Positions 37,542-51,300 are shown, counted from the stretch's first letter. The stretch is 64,000 nt of DNA from Zeugodacus cucurbitae (GCF_028554725.1 NC_071669.1:1689501-1753500), one strand, 5' to 3'. Numbers and translations are program-made. The notes: generated from the sequence alone by a model not told the origin.

Positions 37542-39431
37542 ATATAAATTTAATTAAGTCTCAAGTGATATATAAATTAATCTTTAGGTATTCCTTAGAA
37601 TAAGTGTTGATTTGCACAGCTTCTTGAGGTATCTTCTTCAAGGTCAAAAGCAGGTAAAACTCATTTGCTCTCAGAAATGTTTCTTCAATACCATCAGGAT
37701 CTCTCAAGCTTTTGACTGCTCTATGGGAAATCTCCAAATCTTTCACACCGGTGACCTTCAACATAATTTTTTTTCGAAACACGGCTATACATAGAATATA
37801 TAGGAAAAAAACTGAATACTTGCTATTTTAGAGTGCTCGGGTAGTCTGCTAGAACTCATAATTCATAGTATAAGTTAATAAAAAATTAACACTTTCATAA
37901 AAAATATCATAAATTTCCAAAAATAACAACACTGTCAGCAGAGCTCTTTCTCAAATAGTGTCTCAGCAGCTGTTCGCGCTCTCCGACTGCTCTCTTTGCC
38001 GCGTTGAAAACTCGCTTCGCTGCCTCGCTGAGGTGATAATGATGTTAGTGCGCCGGCTCCGACTGCGCTGCCAGTGGCACTGACAACTGCGCTGCTGCTG
38101 TTACTGACGTGTGTGTGTTTGTGGGTTTCCAGCTGTAGTGTAGTCTACTTCGGTGTTTGCCTCCTTTTTCTCTCGATTTGTTATGCACAGCACGTTCTCA
38201 TAGAAACGTTTGTTTTCAGGTTGTGCGCGCCTCTGACGTTTCCAAATGTGGATAGCTAGCTAGCTGGTGGTTGAACCGTTGCCGTTGCCTACACTTTTTC
38301 TTATAAGTATTTCCAACGCTCGGTTGTTCGTTTGTTTATTCGATTTTTTTCATCTCATTCTCATTTGTATTTGTATGTGTGTGTGTCTTTGAAGTCAGGT
38401 CACAACAGCATGTGTTGGCGCTCTCTCTCTAGAGCTCCACAGTAATTGCTGACTGCCATTTGCGTCAGCTGTGACTGCGTGCGGCGACAGCACAGAACAG
38501 CTGATTTTCGATTTTGCGCAGAGCCATTTGCTCTACACACACACACACACGTAAGTGGCTTTGTGTGGGTTGTTGTGTGTATGTGTCTTTCGATTGCTGC
38601 TGAACATCTGTTTCAATGTGCCTCTTCTCCGCCTCCTTGCATGCTCAACCAGCAACAGCAACCCTTCACCGCAGCAACAACCACTTCATGACCTGTTTGT
38701 TGGTTGGTTCTTTAGCAACAGAGGTGCGTATGTGCGTGTGCGTTTGTTGTTGTTGCGCACTCATTGGGGGTATTTCCTTGTTTCTCATTCAAATTGTTGT
38801 TTGTTGTTTTCGCTAAACGGTGTCGTTGTTGTAGCATAGAACCTTGCGAATTTCTCACCTTCAGGAATTTTCCATTTCGAAAATAGCGGGGGAGCGCGCG
38901 CCGCCAACGACGTCTTATTTTGTTACAATCTGCGGGGGCAAACTGAATAACAACAATTAACACAACTTAACACACCAGAAACTGTAAACAATATGTAAAT
39001 TACTATTTTGCAAAAAGTTTATAAATAAATCGATACATGCAAATGCGCGCGTGTGTGAGCATGCAGTAACCCACTTCGCCATTTCATTGTGCGCCCCCCA
39101 CTTATGAGCTCGACTGCCTCACCACATTCTGATTGGTTCATTTACTACTCCCGGCGCTTGCGGAACAGATGTGGGATTGCACAAACCATTTAGTGCGCTA
39201 CGCAATTACAGTGGCCCCCTAATAGCTTGGGGGATTCGCCAACATGGCGAGGGCGACGAGCTTTTCTGCATATGTTCGGCTGTTCAATTACGCGGCACAC
39301 GTGTCGTTGTGTTCTTGGATCCCCTTAGTGGACTTCCGGAATTGTTTATCATTTGCTTTTTTTTCACTTTTGCATTTGGCATTGCATTAAATCCATTAAA
39401 CGATTATTTTTTATTCTTATTGGATTTGCTT

Positions 39432-39636
39432 GCTTCTGGAAAAAAACTATTTTGAGGTTAGATTTCATGTGATCTCATAGTGGCCTAGAAATAATGATTT
39501 CTTCTGGAGAAATGCTATGTACTTATAGGTTAGATTTCATGTGATCTCATAGTGGCCTAGGAAGAATGATTTCTTCTGGGGAAAAGCTATTTATAGGTTA
39601 GATTTCATGTGACCCCTGAGTGGCCTAGGAAGAAGG
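39432..39636. repeat. Three tandem copies of a ~70-bp unit
   Basis: AGGTTAGATTTCATGTGATC begins at 39455, 39527 and 39595 (spacing 72 and 68 bp), each followed by a (C)TCATAGTGGCCTAG-like block, GATTTCTTCTGG and a GCTAT-like join in the first two copies. The third copy is shorter and more diverged. Non-coding. Confidence 0.88.
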
Positions 39637-39833
39637 TCAGGTTCTATAAACAACAGAGTCGGGTAGAGCATTTAGCGGAAATATTTGAATATCTAGGTCT
39701 ATAATTTGTTAGGAGAGGTAATTTAAGACTACTCTAAAAGTAGTTTTGAGTTCCTGAACCCGATCAAAAGTCCATTAGAAAATTATTTGATGCGGAAAAT
39801 CGATTTCAGACACCACTTGTTCACATATTAAGA

Positions 39834-40270
39834 CAGCTTTTTCTCCTTTCCGTGCGGAAATAAATATTTTATCCCATTGGAATCTTCTATCTATGAACTT
39901 TTAACGTTTTATTTGGAAGTCGGAATACCACTTGAACCTGATTTTCTCAACTATAGGGACTGAATAACCCGGCGGAATTTATAACCAGCCTTCTTTCTAT
40001 GGTTCTGTTAGATATATTTTGTGATAGACTCGGTGGAACCCTCCAAATTGGGGCAGCCTTTTCTCCTCTCCGAGCGGAAATAAATATTTTATCCCACTGG
40101 AATCTTCAATCTACGAGCTTTTAACGTTTTATTTTGAAGTCGGAATACCACTTGAACCAGATTTTCTTAAATATAGGGACTGAATAACGCGGTAGAAGTT
40201 ATAACCAGCCTTCCTTCTATGGGTCTGCTAGATATATTTTGTGATAGACTTGGTGGAACCCTCCAAATTA
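39834..40270. repeat. Two tandem copies of a ~220-bp unit
   Basis: CAGC(T/C)TTTTCTCCT begins at 39834 and 40054. Both copies share GCGGAAATAAATATTTTATC, AAGTCGGAATACCACTTGAA, TAGGGACTGAATAAC and GGTGGAACCCTCCAAATT, with about 10% differences. Non-coding duplication. Confidence 0.9.
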
Positions 40271-42159
40271 AGGTCAAATCCTAAAATGTTTTAGATATCA
40301 GCAGTTCCTGTTATTTTAAAATCGACCTGTCTCGTATCTCAGCCTTCGGAGAGTATTTGAAGTTTCTCTTTAACCTCTTTCACTGATCAGTTTAGATGGA
40401 TCATCTCTAGAAATTTGTTTAAGAGCCGATTTCTGACTCATTACAAAATTATCGATATAATTTCTTCGAAAAGCTCTTAGTTATTAGCTTACAAATTTGT
40501 TATTAGCTTAGAAAGAACAGTATTTACGAACAAAGCGAGATCTTTGATATCTAATAGGTCTTGATATCATTAATTTCAAACCATATTTGTTTAATTTCTA
40601 TTAATTATGAAATCTCCGCTTCTCTTCTTTGATTCTTCTCCATTTATAATGCCACTTTAATTAGTTCCCACAAGTCTTTAGATTTCATTTTGCACCACCA
40701 GCGACTATCCACCGCCATGCCGAGTCTGCGGCATGACGCTGTCCCTTTCATGCCATGCCTTAGCGCTGTCACCGGCGACTTTTTATCTTTCAGCTTCACT
40801 TTCATTATTTTTTCGCTAACTTTTTTATTGTTTTTTTATTTCTTTTTTTTCTACATTATGCATATTGTTTTCCATTACGATATGTTGGTGTGTGCGTGCT
40901 GTTGCCATTCTGCGTTAGTTTCTTTTTCGTATATGCAAAGCATATATTTATGTGTATAAGCACCTATAACAGCTTTAATTTCCATATGCGACCATACAGT
41001 CTTTAAAGAAACCAGCTAACCATAGACGCACACACGGCACCCTTTCCAAAGGTCTCACTCGCTTGTAGCTTCTTTTATAGTTCGCTGCGATTACCCATTA
41101 CCCATTCATTCATTCATACGCTTTCGCATTTCTTTCGATTTGCTCATTCTGATGCGCTGCTCCCATTCAGCGCTTTGGTGGATTAGCGTCGCAAATGGCG
41201 AAAACGCATAAATCACGGGCACTCAACTGTTTTTGTTGTTGGTTTCTTTTTTTTATTTTTAATTTTTTTTTTTACTTTACTTTAAATCGCATTTGACTTT
41301 ATTTCAATTAAGTTTTTTTATTCTCCATTTTCGCTGAAGTGGATTTCGATTTCGATTTCATTTCGCCATTTTTGGTGCGCTCTTGTCTTTTGCCTCCGCC
41401 ATGGCACTTTTGATTTATTTCGCTTTTCTCCCTCGGCGCTAGTTCTGTCAAGTTCCTGTTTATTGTGTCTGCTTGTTGCCCACAATTTTATGCGTTTCAA
41501 GTGTTTTCTTTTTATCGCGCTTGCTTGCTCCACACAATCTGTGGACTCAAGTCCACTGCCTGCTGCCCATGCAGCGCAGCGCAGCGAGTTTTTCTGTGCT
41601 TGTTTTTATTACCTAGATTTCGTATTTCGTATTTCGCTTCGTTTTATGCGCTTTTTGCGTATTTTCATTTCATTTCCATTTCCATTTCATTTCATATCCA
41701 CCTTTTATGGATACAACTCCTGCCGGTTGGGTGCACTAAAGTACATACAAACATACAAGTACATGAGCTCAGGTGTGTGTTTGTGTGTTCGTTTCGGCAA
41801 ATTTCGCCAGATAAGCAAATACACGGCAGTAAGTGCAACATTAAAAACAAAAACAACAAACGAGTCTAGTAATAATGCGAAGTAATTGTGACGTCATTGC
41901 CGCTCATACACGCGCAAACGCATTTTATTGTTGCGCCGTTCACTACCGCATGCATGTACTTAGTTCCCATCGGTCGGTCTACTATTGTGTTGCCCCCCTC
42001 TCTCATGTGGCTTGCAGCCAACCCACTGCGTGCTAGCTGCACGACCGTGCTCCACTATTCCCAAACAGTTATATACTATATGTCAAACTAGTTCTGTGTG
42101 CGAATTTATGCAACCCTGTAGGGAGTAATTGCAGAATAGAATATAAAATATGCATATTC

Positions 42160-42615
42160 GAGGTGTGTTCAAAAAATAACGGGAATTTCAAAATATAATT
42201 TTTTTTATTATGTTCATATTTGCAGCTATATTCATCTCATACTTTGTCTGTAGCAGCCGCTAAATTTGGACTTGTTTTCATTTATTAAAAGCTCACACTT
42301 CGTTGTTTGTTCGTGAGTTATTAGTCAAAAACAACACTGTAACGATGTTTCAGCCTCGTCATGTCGCCGTGTGACTTTTTCCTATTTTCCAAAAATAAAG
42401 AGGGCCTTCGTTTTACAAGGATACGAGAAATCGCCAAACAAAAGGATATTACAAAAATCGAGATTGAGCAGTGTTTCGACAATTGAAAGAATCGCTGGCA
42501 TAAGTGTAGAATATCGAATGAGGACTACTCTGAGGTGACAAAATTCAATTCAAGACGAATGAATATTTTTTGTTTTTCAAAAACCAAAATTCCCGTTATT
42601 TTTTGAACACACCTC
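42160..42615 (+). mobile_element. Internally deleted mariner copy with C-terminal transposase relic
   Basis: The ends GAGGTGTGTTCAAAAAATAA and its reverse complement at 42596-42615 are near-perfect inverted repeats. Inside, in the plus orientation, lies a broken mariner transposase tail. It includes an AKNNTV-like block (42319-42340), a CDFFLFSK-like block containing the last catalytic Asp region, and a degenerate RWHKC segment before GDKIQF. Stops and frame breaks make it non-functional. The ~456-bp length against about 1.3 kb for intact mariner shows a large internal loss. Confidence 0.85.
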
Positions 42616-43794
42616 ATATCTACATCTAAGGTTTTTTATTGAGTTTTTGAGGTTAAGAAATGTATTCATTAATAATTGTGGTATTTGTTGTTCTATATTT
42701 ATATCCTACTCCTAAAGAATACTACTCTTCCAAACAATCTTGACATGTTGGAACAGTTTTCTTGACAATTCTTTGCGCAATTATGCCGATCCGGGTGTCT
42801 CTGGTATAGGATATCTACCTAACCTGCTAAATAGTTTGTTTTATTAGGTCTACAACTTTGCTTCCGCCGTTTTTTTGTAAATTTAAGTTTTTTTTGTATA
42901 AAAACTGTTACAAATGTCGATGAGCCTCAGCCGTACTTTTCTTGGAATTAAAAAAGAAAAGCAAAATTTCCCGCAAAATTCGAGAATTCGGCTCGAAAAT
43001 TGGCATTTTCAGTTGAGAATAAGTTTGGGATGCAAACAGATCTCTACAAATATTTTGTTGATTTAATGTTGACACAAATGTCCAAGATGGATATAAATCG
43101 ATTTAATCGACCAGTGCTTGACCCTAGAGACATCTATTGGAAAACGGCGGAACCAAAGTTGTAGACCTAATAATTTTAATTTTCATCAAAAATACAAATG
43201 CTTGATTTCCTACAGGGCATCTTCGTATGCTCTTTTTGCTTTTTTTGTGTTGCTGTTTTACATTATTTTGCACTGTTATTGCGAACTAAGGTAGCAATAA
43301 ATTACAAATACAACAACAACATCAACAAGAATAATAATCAAAACAGCAATCAGACACCACTGCCCTCGTCGATGGTGGTGTGACCAACTGACGCGAGGCC
43401 ATCGATAAATAAAAACATCAGCAACAACACACACACTTATATACACCTGTAAATAAATTCATTTGCAATATGTACATATGTAAAAAACAGAAACAACAAC
43501 GTCACAACAATAGTAGAATAGAGTCAGAAGTGCCGGAAAAAATATGAAATATGTAGTAACAACAACACATTGGCTTTGTGTCGTGCAATTTTTTTTTATT
43601 TTTGTTGTTTTCAGCGTTTTTTGCTGCAGTACTTATTGCCACTTTAGTTGTTGTTTGTTGCTAATTTTTGCATTATTCTATTGTTGTTGTTATTATTATT
43701 CTTGTTGTTTTTATGTTGTCTATTGTCACATGCATTGTTGTGCGGTCGTTTGACGTCGCATTCTAACGAAGTTGCACGCAGTCATTTACAAATA

Positions 43795-43839
43795 CATACA
43801 TACATACATACAGACATATATATATATATATATATATAT
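43795..43839. repeat. (CATA)n plus (TA)n microsatellite
   Basis: Five or so CATA repeats run into a (TA)n tract of about 11 units. Simple sequence, no coding meaning. Confidence 0.93.
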
Positions 43840-44720
43840 TTACGCTGGGTTATTAGCATAGCTGCAACTGTGTATATATGTATGTTTGTATGTATATAAA
43901 TTTATTTGCTCACCTATAAAGTTGACATTCATTCAGTTTCACAGTAACCTGCAATCGATACACATGTAACAACAACACAATCACATTCATACACACATTT
44001 GTACTGATGTCTCTTTATATGTATTACTATTTGCCTTAAATTGTGTTGTTTTTTTCTGTCATATTTATTTGAGTGTTTGCAACAATTGCTGCAAATTGCG
44101 CATACAAGCGGTTAGCTGACACACAGACACTTGTATAAATGTATGTTTCTATATAATATCTGTAGTGTCAGCCAGCAGCACCTCTGTTCCGCAATCGGTC
44201 GTTACTGTAAGTACGCTTGCCTGTGAATATATTCCTCGCCAATGCAGCTACATGCCGCATTAACTGCTGCCACATACAACAATACATATATACATACATA
44301 CAGAAATGCAGAAGTGTGTGCTTGTGTCAGTATTTATGCATGCGGTGTTGCCTGTAGTGACATGCAAACTTGGAAATAACCAATTTAAATGCAACACGAA
44401 TTTGTATGGCTGCACTGTGGTGTCGCCAAAAAGTTTTAAACAATTAATTGAAAATGGTTTTATTCGCTTTTCAAATGCCACTAAGGGGCAGATAGATTAA
44501 TTACGTGGCTCTAAGAGGAACAAATGAATTTTGAATATAAATTGCCAAAAATATTGCTGCTTTAAATTCAAAATTTAAATTTCAGTAAACATTATAAGCT
44601 TTTTTTATAGGAAAAAATCAGTTTATATGAATTGAAAATTTCACTTGATACTCCTTAGGCATTTATAGAAAACTGCTTGAATTTTGTTACAAATCTTCCT
44701 TAAGTTTCGCTGAGGTCTAC

Positions 44721-45303
44721 TTAAGGGGATATACCAGTGTGACATTTTCAAAAAATCGATTTTTTATTTTTTGTTTAATCGATAGTTTAAACTTTCAAAA
44801 ATATCCTATCACCTCCAAAGACAGCATATAACTCTGTTATTTTTGTAATATATGTACCTTTTTATGCGCAAAAAACTTCGAAACAATCGATCGAATAATT
44901 TCATTTATAACAAGTAAGGAAGGGCTAAGTTCGGGTGTAACCGAACATTTTATACTCTCGCAATTTATTTATTTAACTTTATTTTATTATATAATACCCA
45001 ATTTGACCCACATATTCACATTCAGTCATATATGTTATATAAAGTTCATTGAAAGTTGGAAACCATAATATTAGGTTAGAAGCACCGAGGTCCTCGTGTT
45101 CGATATATGGGGTCTTAAAAACCTATGGTCCGATTTCGGCGATTTTTAGAATGAGGCTGCCACACTATTAACATAATATTTGTGCAAAGTTCTGCACCGA
45201 TATCTTCACTAGTGTTTACTTTATAGCAACATTTGTTGCGAGAGTATAAAAATTCACGAAAATCGCCTAATTATTCATGGGTTACACTGGTAGGGCCCCT
45301 TAA
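44721..45303. mobile_element. TTAA-flanked MITE interrupted by a nested element
   Basis: The left end TTAAGGGGATATACCAGTGT and the right end (reverse complement TTAAGGGGCCCTACCAGTGT) are matching inverted ends. TTAA lies at 44721-44724 and 45300-45303. Between them, AT-rich MITE-like DNA is split by a second repeat at about 44908-45252. No transposase is present. The shared TTAAGGGG terminus suggests kinship in transposition mechanism with the element at 6324-6899. Confidence 0.75.
44908..45252. mobile_element. Nested repeat with 16-bp inverted CTCTCGCAA arms
   Basis: TTTTATACTCTCGCAA at 44948-44963 is perfectly inverted as TTGCGAGAGTATAAAA at 45236-45251. It is preceded by CAAGTAAGGAAGGGCTAAGT and CGGGTGTAACCGAACA, a string I associate with abundant dispersed repeats of higher flies (from memory, not checked). 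It contains no coding frame. It lies wholly inside the TTAA-flanked MITE, so it inserted later. Confidence 0.7.
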
Positions 45304-47966
45304 TCGTCTCATATCCCACCTAAACCAATAACATGTAGCACTATATCGTCAATCCCAATCGTATCGCTCTCCTCTTTTATATTTTAGAAGAAGAGGTATC
45401 ATTATTCAAAGAACTCTGTCTCTTGAAGTGTTCTGGCTGTGGTAAATTGTAAGCTTTCTTTTAACAACCATTTCAAGCCTTCCTTGTTGAAATTCGCTTT
45501 AATTTTTGTACCCAAGAACCCGAACGAACTTTCACATTCAACTATTCCGACTGAATTGATTTTCATAATCCCATTATTCCATTTAAACGTTCACCGAGCC
45601 AGCCCCTAGAAGGAGTAAACCAAAGTAGATGTTCTTCATCGTAAATTTTGAAGTAATTTTAGATCTTATAGAAGGTCCATCACTTCAAAAACTTAGAAAT
45701 CTTAGACCAGACAAATTCGAGCTTAAGCTGACCCAGGTTCAAATTTCTAATGCTGATATTCAACCAGTATTTCTTAATGAAGTTATATAAGCATTTGTAT
45801 AAATTACAAAAAAGCGCACAATCCGATTTACTGATCGACTTCCATCACATGACTAAAGATTTTCTTCATTGTGTACCTTCTGCTTTTCAGCTGTTACAAC
45901 AACGAATGTACAGATTCATTAAATAGATCAAATATTTATTATTTATGACAATCAGGTGAGAGAGCTATACAAGCCACACAATCACATGAGCCACATCTTG
46001 AGTGTGTGTACGTGATCAACTTAGCAGAGACGGAAGCGGATAGATAATAGCTAATAATAATAGGGATAGGTAACGAAATCAAGAACAGTCTTCTGTGTCA
46101 ATGCCATAACAACAACAAATTCATTCATACATTCAGCTCAATAATGAAAATATTTCCACTGAAAAGTGCGGCGTAGCGAAATGAAAAATTGAAAACAATC
46201 TTGTGATTCCAGAATTTTGACCAGCTAACCAAAAAAAGCAATCCATAATAAAACAGAGATGAGTTGTAAATGAATGGCTTTCTGCTGTTTGGTTGCACAA
46301 TTCGCCGCGCTGGTCGGGTGAGATGAAAACGGATATCCCAGAGCGCAAAAGGCCGGCGGCACGCTATTGTTGAACTCCTCGACTGGTTCTTACTTATGTT
46401 GGTGGTCATAAAAAATGTTGGAAGAGCAGTGCAGTTAAGGGAAGGCAGTAAAATAGTGAAAGGAAATGTAAAAAAGGGTTAAAGATCGCACTGCAGTGCT
46501 GCTAGCCATTAGTAAAGGGAAGTATTGTCATGTGACCGCGATCTCGTGAAAGTCAAAGCACATGCAGGAATACGAACCGAGCAGTGAAGAAACTCTACAA
46601 CGTGAAACTGTTAAGTGCATAGTAGTGTGAGGCCTGAGACAGCGAGCCGACAGCAATTAATGAAAACAGCTGTTTGGGGACCCGAAATTACCGCGCATTG
46701 TTGCAACACCCGCTGAGGCTTTCTTCCACAAGCGCGTGCATGTATCTCTATGGGCATGAACAATGCTCTCTGTCTGTTGTTGTTATTTTTTTAAATATAT
46801 ACAGGCATTGGAACCTATTTTTGGCATTTTAGCCTTGCTGGCCTGGCCGGCAACAACATTACGCCACACTGTGCGCTGATGCTCTTGTTAATTGTTGATG
46901 TTCGGGCCGTTTGCTTGTCATTGAACATTTGTCAACAGCAAAAGTTCTAATTTTGTTACATGCTCTTTTACACATGTACTGTATATATGGACTATATAGT
47001 CTATTTAGTCTCTATACAACAACTACGTTTGCCGTCACTTTCTTCCGCTCTGACGAGTTGCTGGCGTGGCAGTTGCCATAATTATTGTAATTTTGTTGTT
47101 GTTGTTGTTGTCATTAAATCGGTTCCTGTGGCTGTTGGTGCTGCTGCTGGCCGGTTTCCACTAGCTCACAGTTTCTACGCGCCTATAATCTGCATGTTAC
47201 CATTATTTTTTAGATACATATATACATATAGAGTAGTTATTGTTATTGTTGTTGGTTGTGCCGCATAGATTTTCTCAGTATTCCCATTAAATAAAATTAA
47301 GGTGAAAGAAAATGTGTTTGTGTTTTTCCTACAAATAGTTCCTGTTGTTGTCCCCATTGTTTGTTTGTCTGTATGTATGTCACAGTGCTGGTGCCGCAGT
47401 ATATTCGTGCGTATTTGTACCCACATTGACATCATTACAGTTGACAACAACACCAATAATAATAATAGCAGTAATAATACAAAATATTAACATTAAAACA
47501 ATAACTAAAGCAACAACAACAACGAGCGTGTGCTAGTTTGCATCGTTCCCCCCGATCCACACACACAAAAGCCTATATACTGCAGCGCAGTAGGGTTCTC
47601 ATCTGCCATTTGTTTGCCCTTCCATAAAACAGTTAAGCTGCCCTAAACTAAACAATATCTTTTCACAGCAGTTTTCCATCTTCTTTCCCCTTTTTAGCTA
47701 TTTTCTTTGTACTCGCTCTGTACTGGGCTCGCGTAGTTGTTGGGGAAGCGTCATAAAGTGAAAATGAGGCGAGAATCTTTTTTAGTTTTCATTTTCAATT
47801 TAACACCTTACTTACTATTACACCTCATTTCGAAGAATTTTGTCACTAAACTCGTTTCTTGGCAATTCATGACAACAAAGTAAGGTACAGTGTGTCTCAC
47901 AAAGTAAGGTGGCAGTGTACTTAGATAAAGCTTAGAGGTTATATATTTTGAAAATCAAAAAGTATA

Positions 47967-48126
47967 TACAGTTGAACTTTCCTAACTCCAATCACCATAA
48001 TCCACAAAAAAAATCGAGTTATAGAGACTTCGAGTTATGGAAGGTAATTTGTATGAAATTTGACTTCTATTGCCAATTCGAGAGTTCGAGTTATGGAGAA
48101 CTTCGGTTTATGGAAGTTCAACTGTA
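47967..48126. mobile_element. Short pogo/Tigger-like MITE with TA target duplication
   Basis: The ends CAGTTGAACTTTCCTAACTC (47969) and GGAAGTTCAACTG (to 48124) are inverted repeats flanked by TA. Inner blocks of the type GAGTTATGGA and TTCGAGTTATGGA repeat. CAGTTGAAC ends with a TA duplication are typical of Tc1/mariner-superfamily pogo/Tigger elements. At 156 bp it is non-autonomous. Confidence 0.75.
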
Positions 48127-50979
48127 ATTGTTTCAATAGTTCAGCTGAGGAGCGGAATCAAGTCTATACCATTAGTGACCCAGTCTAAACATTTCGGAAC
48201 ATAGTCCAAATTCAATTTTCTCTCCACCTCCTGTTGAATTAGACAGTAATTTGTATAGTAACTCATTTACTATAACAGTCAAGGATTCTAGTTTTAAACA
48301 CGCAGTCGAAAGTTTCTGAGTGCGTCAGACTTCTAACTAAAAGTCTTAAGCTGTTTCCGACAAATGTTGAAACCGTTTATTGAATTCTATCATCTTGAGG
48401 AACAGCTAATTCATCAAACATGACCTTAGAAACTAATCTCAAGGCGATTGATAGAATATCAAGTTGTTTTATCAGAAGTTTTTGACAAATTATCGAACCT
48501 AAGGACGTTCTAAATCCGTTCTACATAACCAAAACTACGACTAAAAATCTAGAATCAACCTTCTTCTCAGAACCATTTTATATAATAAAAAATATAACAT
48601 ATTCCGGATATGTGAGCGCATTGAAAAAAAAGATTTAACTCTTCTCATGACCCAAACTTTTCACCTCTGCACTTCCATCATTACTACTTTGGTTCTCCAT
48701 TCATCCCAGCCTCTTTCTTTTTTTCATTCGAAATTTTCAGTCATTACAACAACCATGGTCCATGGCTATTTGTGCTCGTATGTCTTCGGTTTAAGCATTG
48801 TGGGCCAGCAAGTGTCAGCTGTCAGCCGCTGTCATTAATGTGTCTGCCCTTTTCTGTCATTTACAGCTTTTACAACCATTATGCCACTACTCATACTTGT
48901 AAATCTGTAAGTTAACAACACTTTTTTACATACAAATTTAGACCAGTCATATTGTCAGATTGTCATATTGTCATTGAAGTCTATACGTGTGTGTGTATTT
49001 ATGGTAATCTTTACTCTTTGGCTCGTTTTGCCGTTAATCTCTTTCTTCCACTGCGCTGTCTTTTCTTATTTAATTTTATTTTAACTCTTTTTTGTTGTTG
49101 ATTTGTAAGCATTTATCGCATCATTTTATGGACGTTTTGTAAACGTTACTTTGATGATAATCGTAAAATGTGTGTTATTCAGTTGTGTCGTTGTAGCTAA
49201 TAGAAGAAAGGCCTCAAGGAAAGAGCGAAAGATGAGAACCGATGATGCAAGATGTGTAACAGTTATTTATATTTACATAAAAGTTATCACGTCCCTGTGT
49301 CTGTGTGTATATACAGCTGTTTCTTTGTTGGATTAGTTGTGTGTGGGTTCTGAGTTATGACTGGGAAGAATCTCGCGCTCGCTTTTAGCCAAGTCAAGCT
49401 TAATGACTGTCAGTGTTGCTAGGCATATTGTGAAGCTGTTCTCTTAATTGGAAGTATGATATCATAAAGATCACACTTTGTATGATTTTTGATCTCGCTT
49501 CTTCTAAGATTTGTCTTAAGTGTCTAGAGCTTACTTTATAATTTCTCAGTATTTTCAAACCATCTGCCATTTTCTTTTTTCATTTAAACTCAGTTCTAAT
49601 AAGAAACACAGAAATTTTTAACTCTGCTTTGCCAAAAAGAACAACACTGTCTTAAACTTACTAGGCAATCACGTGCTCCATCGAGTGTCGACCCGCGCTT
49701 TGTATTCATAAATCTCTCTTCAGAAATCATTGCTATTCCACATGAGTGTTTCAACAATGTTTCCAGCACACAGCTGACATTACTAGCGCTGGCAAATGAG
49801 AGACCACCATATCCGAGCACTGCAGTAAACGGTAAAATCATACACACCACACTAAAGTTAAGTAAAGTAACAATGGCTGTATAAATACAACAACAAAGTC
49901 ACAATGCTGCAGTGAAACCATATGACGACTAGGCCATTTGGTTAAGCCAAAGCTATAAAAAACAGCATTAAACAAGTGGTCGCCAGCATTCACTGCCTCA
50001 CGTCCCAAAACACACGCTCTCTCTCGCGCTGCCACTCTTCCACTTTTGTCACAAGCTGCTCCACCACAGTTACTTTCAATACAATACAACGCTCTCTGCA
50101 TCTTTGACTCTCTCTCTGTAAGAAACCGAATGCAGTCAGTGCAGTTAATGGAGCTTGTGGTATAGATTTCTACTTGTATGCAAAGTTTCTCTGCGCTTTC
50201 CGTTCTTTATTCGCTTGTGTTGTTGTTGCTTAGTGTGCGCTTTGTTCATTTTATTGCTTTATGGCTTGCATTTAGTATTCCAGTGGCGTTGTTTCTATAG
50301 TTGCACTGCCCATGACTCGGTTCTCGGTCGCACAGTGGCACCACTTTTCTGCTTCTCTATTTATTTATTCATCACAACAACAGCACACGGCACTCGGCAG
50401 TCAGCATGTCCATTTCCCTTTGTTTTCATTTTTTTTTTTTAATTTTTTGATTGTCTCTTCTTCGGTCTTTGTCAAGTTTTAGTGTTCAATTGTTGGCTTG
50501 TTAGTGCCATTAAGCGTTTGTTGTTGCATTGCTTTTGCTTTGGCCAAGCGTGGCTTTATTGGCATTAGTATGCTAAGCGCGTTGCATTTTGATGGCTAAG
50601 TAGCTGATAGCGACTGACAGGTAGGAAAGTAGTGAAGACTCCATTGGCAGGTTGCTCCCAAGCTGCCTCTGCGCAGAACCACGGTGCGACTGTGATTTGG
50701 ATTGACAATTGAGCCGGCTGTGGAAGAGATTCAAAGCATTATGACTTGGCTGGTTTGTACTAAAGTTCTTGGGAAACTATTGAGGTTGCCTTGAGTCTTC
50801 CATCAATTTTTATTGAAAAAATTAGGTTTGAAGGACACTTACTTCAATCCCCTTTAATAACAACCACAGCTTTTGTCATAAGATTCGTTCCTATTTAATT
50901 CAGTCTTAGATCGGATTTAGTCGACTTTTATTTCTCCTGTGGATAGTTCCTTGTTAAAGTAATGGATCCACCTTCGTAA

Positions 50980-51300
50980 ATTTTAGTAGAACTTTAACTG
51001 GATCTTCAATATTTATCATGTGACATTGAAAAAGAAAAGGAATCGGTTACAGATGATAAAGAAGCATCTACCCCCGCATAGAACCACCTCAATTTTGTCC
51101 CTAAACATGCTGCGAAAATTGTGGAGCTATCTAAAACTATCTTTAGTAGAATTTGAACTGGATCTCCAACATTTATTAAGATCATGAAATATTTATAAAG
51201 AAAATGATTGAAAGTTCTATTCAGTCATTGGAACATCTCAATCCCAAGACACAAGTCTTCAAGCATCCTTTCAAAGTATGGAGCTATCTAAACATCTCTT
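50980..51300. repeat. Diverged ~160-bp direct duplication
   Basis: TTTAGTAGAACTTTAACTGG and TCTTCAATATTTAT at about 50983 recur as TTTAGTAGAATTTGAACTGG and TCTCCAACATTTAT at about 51143. GGAGCTATCTAAA also recurs downstream of each. Similarity in between is patchy. Non-coding. Confidence 0.55.

Noticed and set aside
49596..49850. 84-codon minus-strand frame with protein-like phrases such as GIAMISEERFMNTKRG
   Set aside because: No ATG at its beginning and no neighbours or splice sites; it could be a decayed repeat-derived coding fragment, but I cannot place it.
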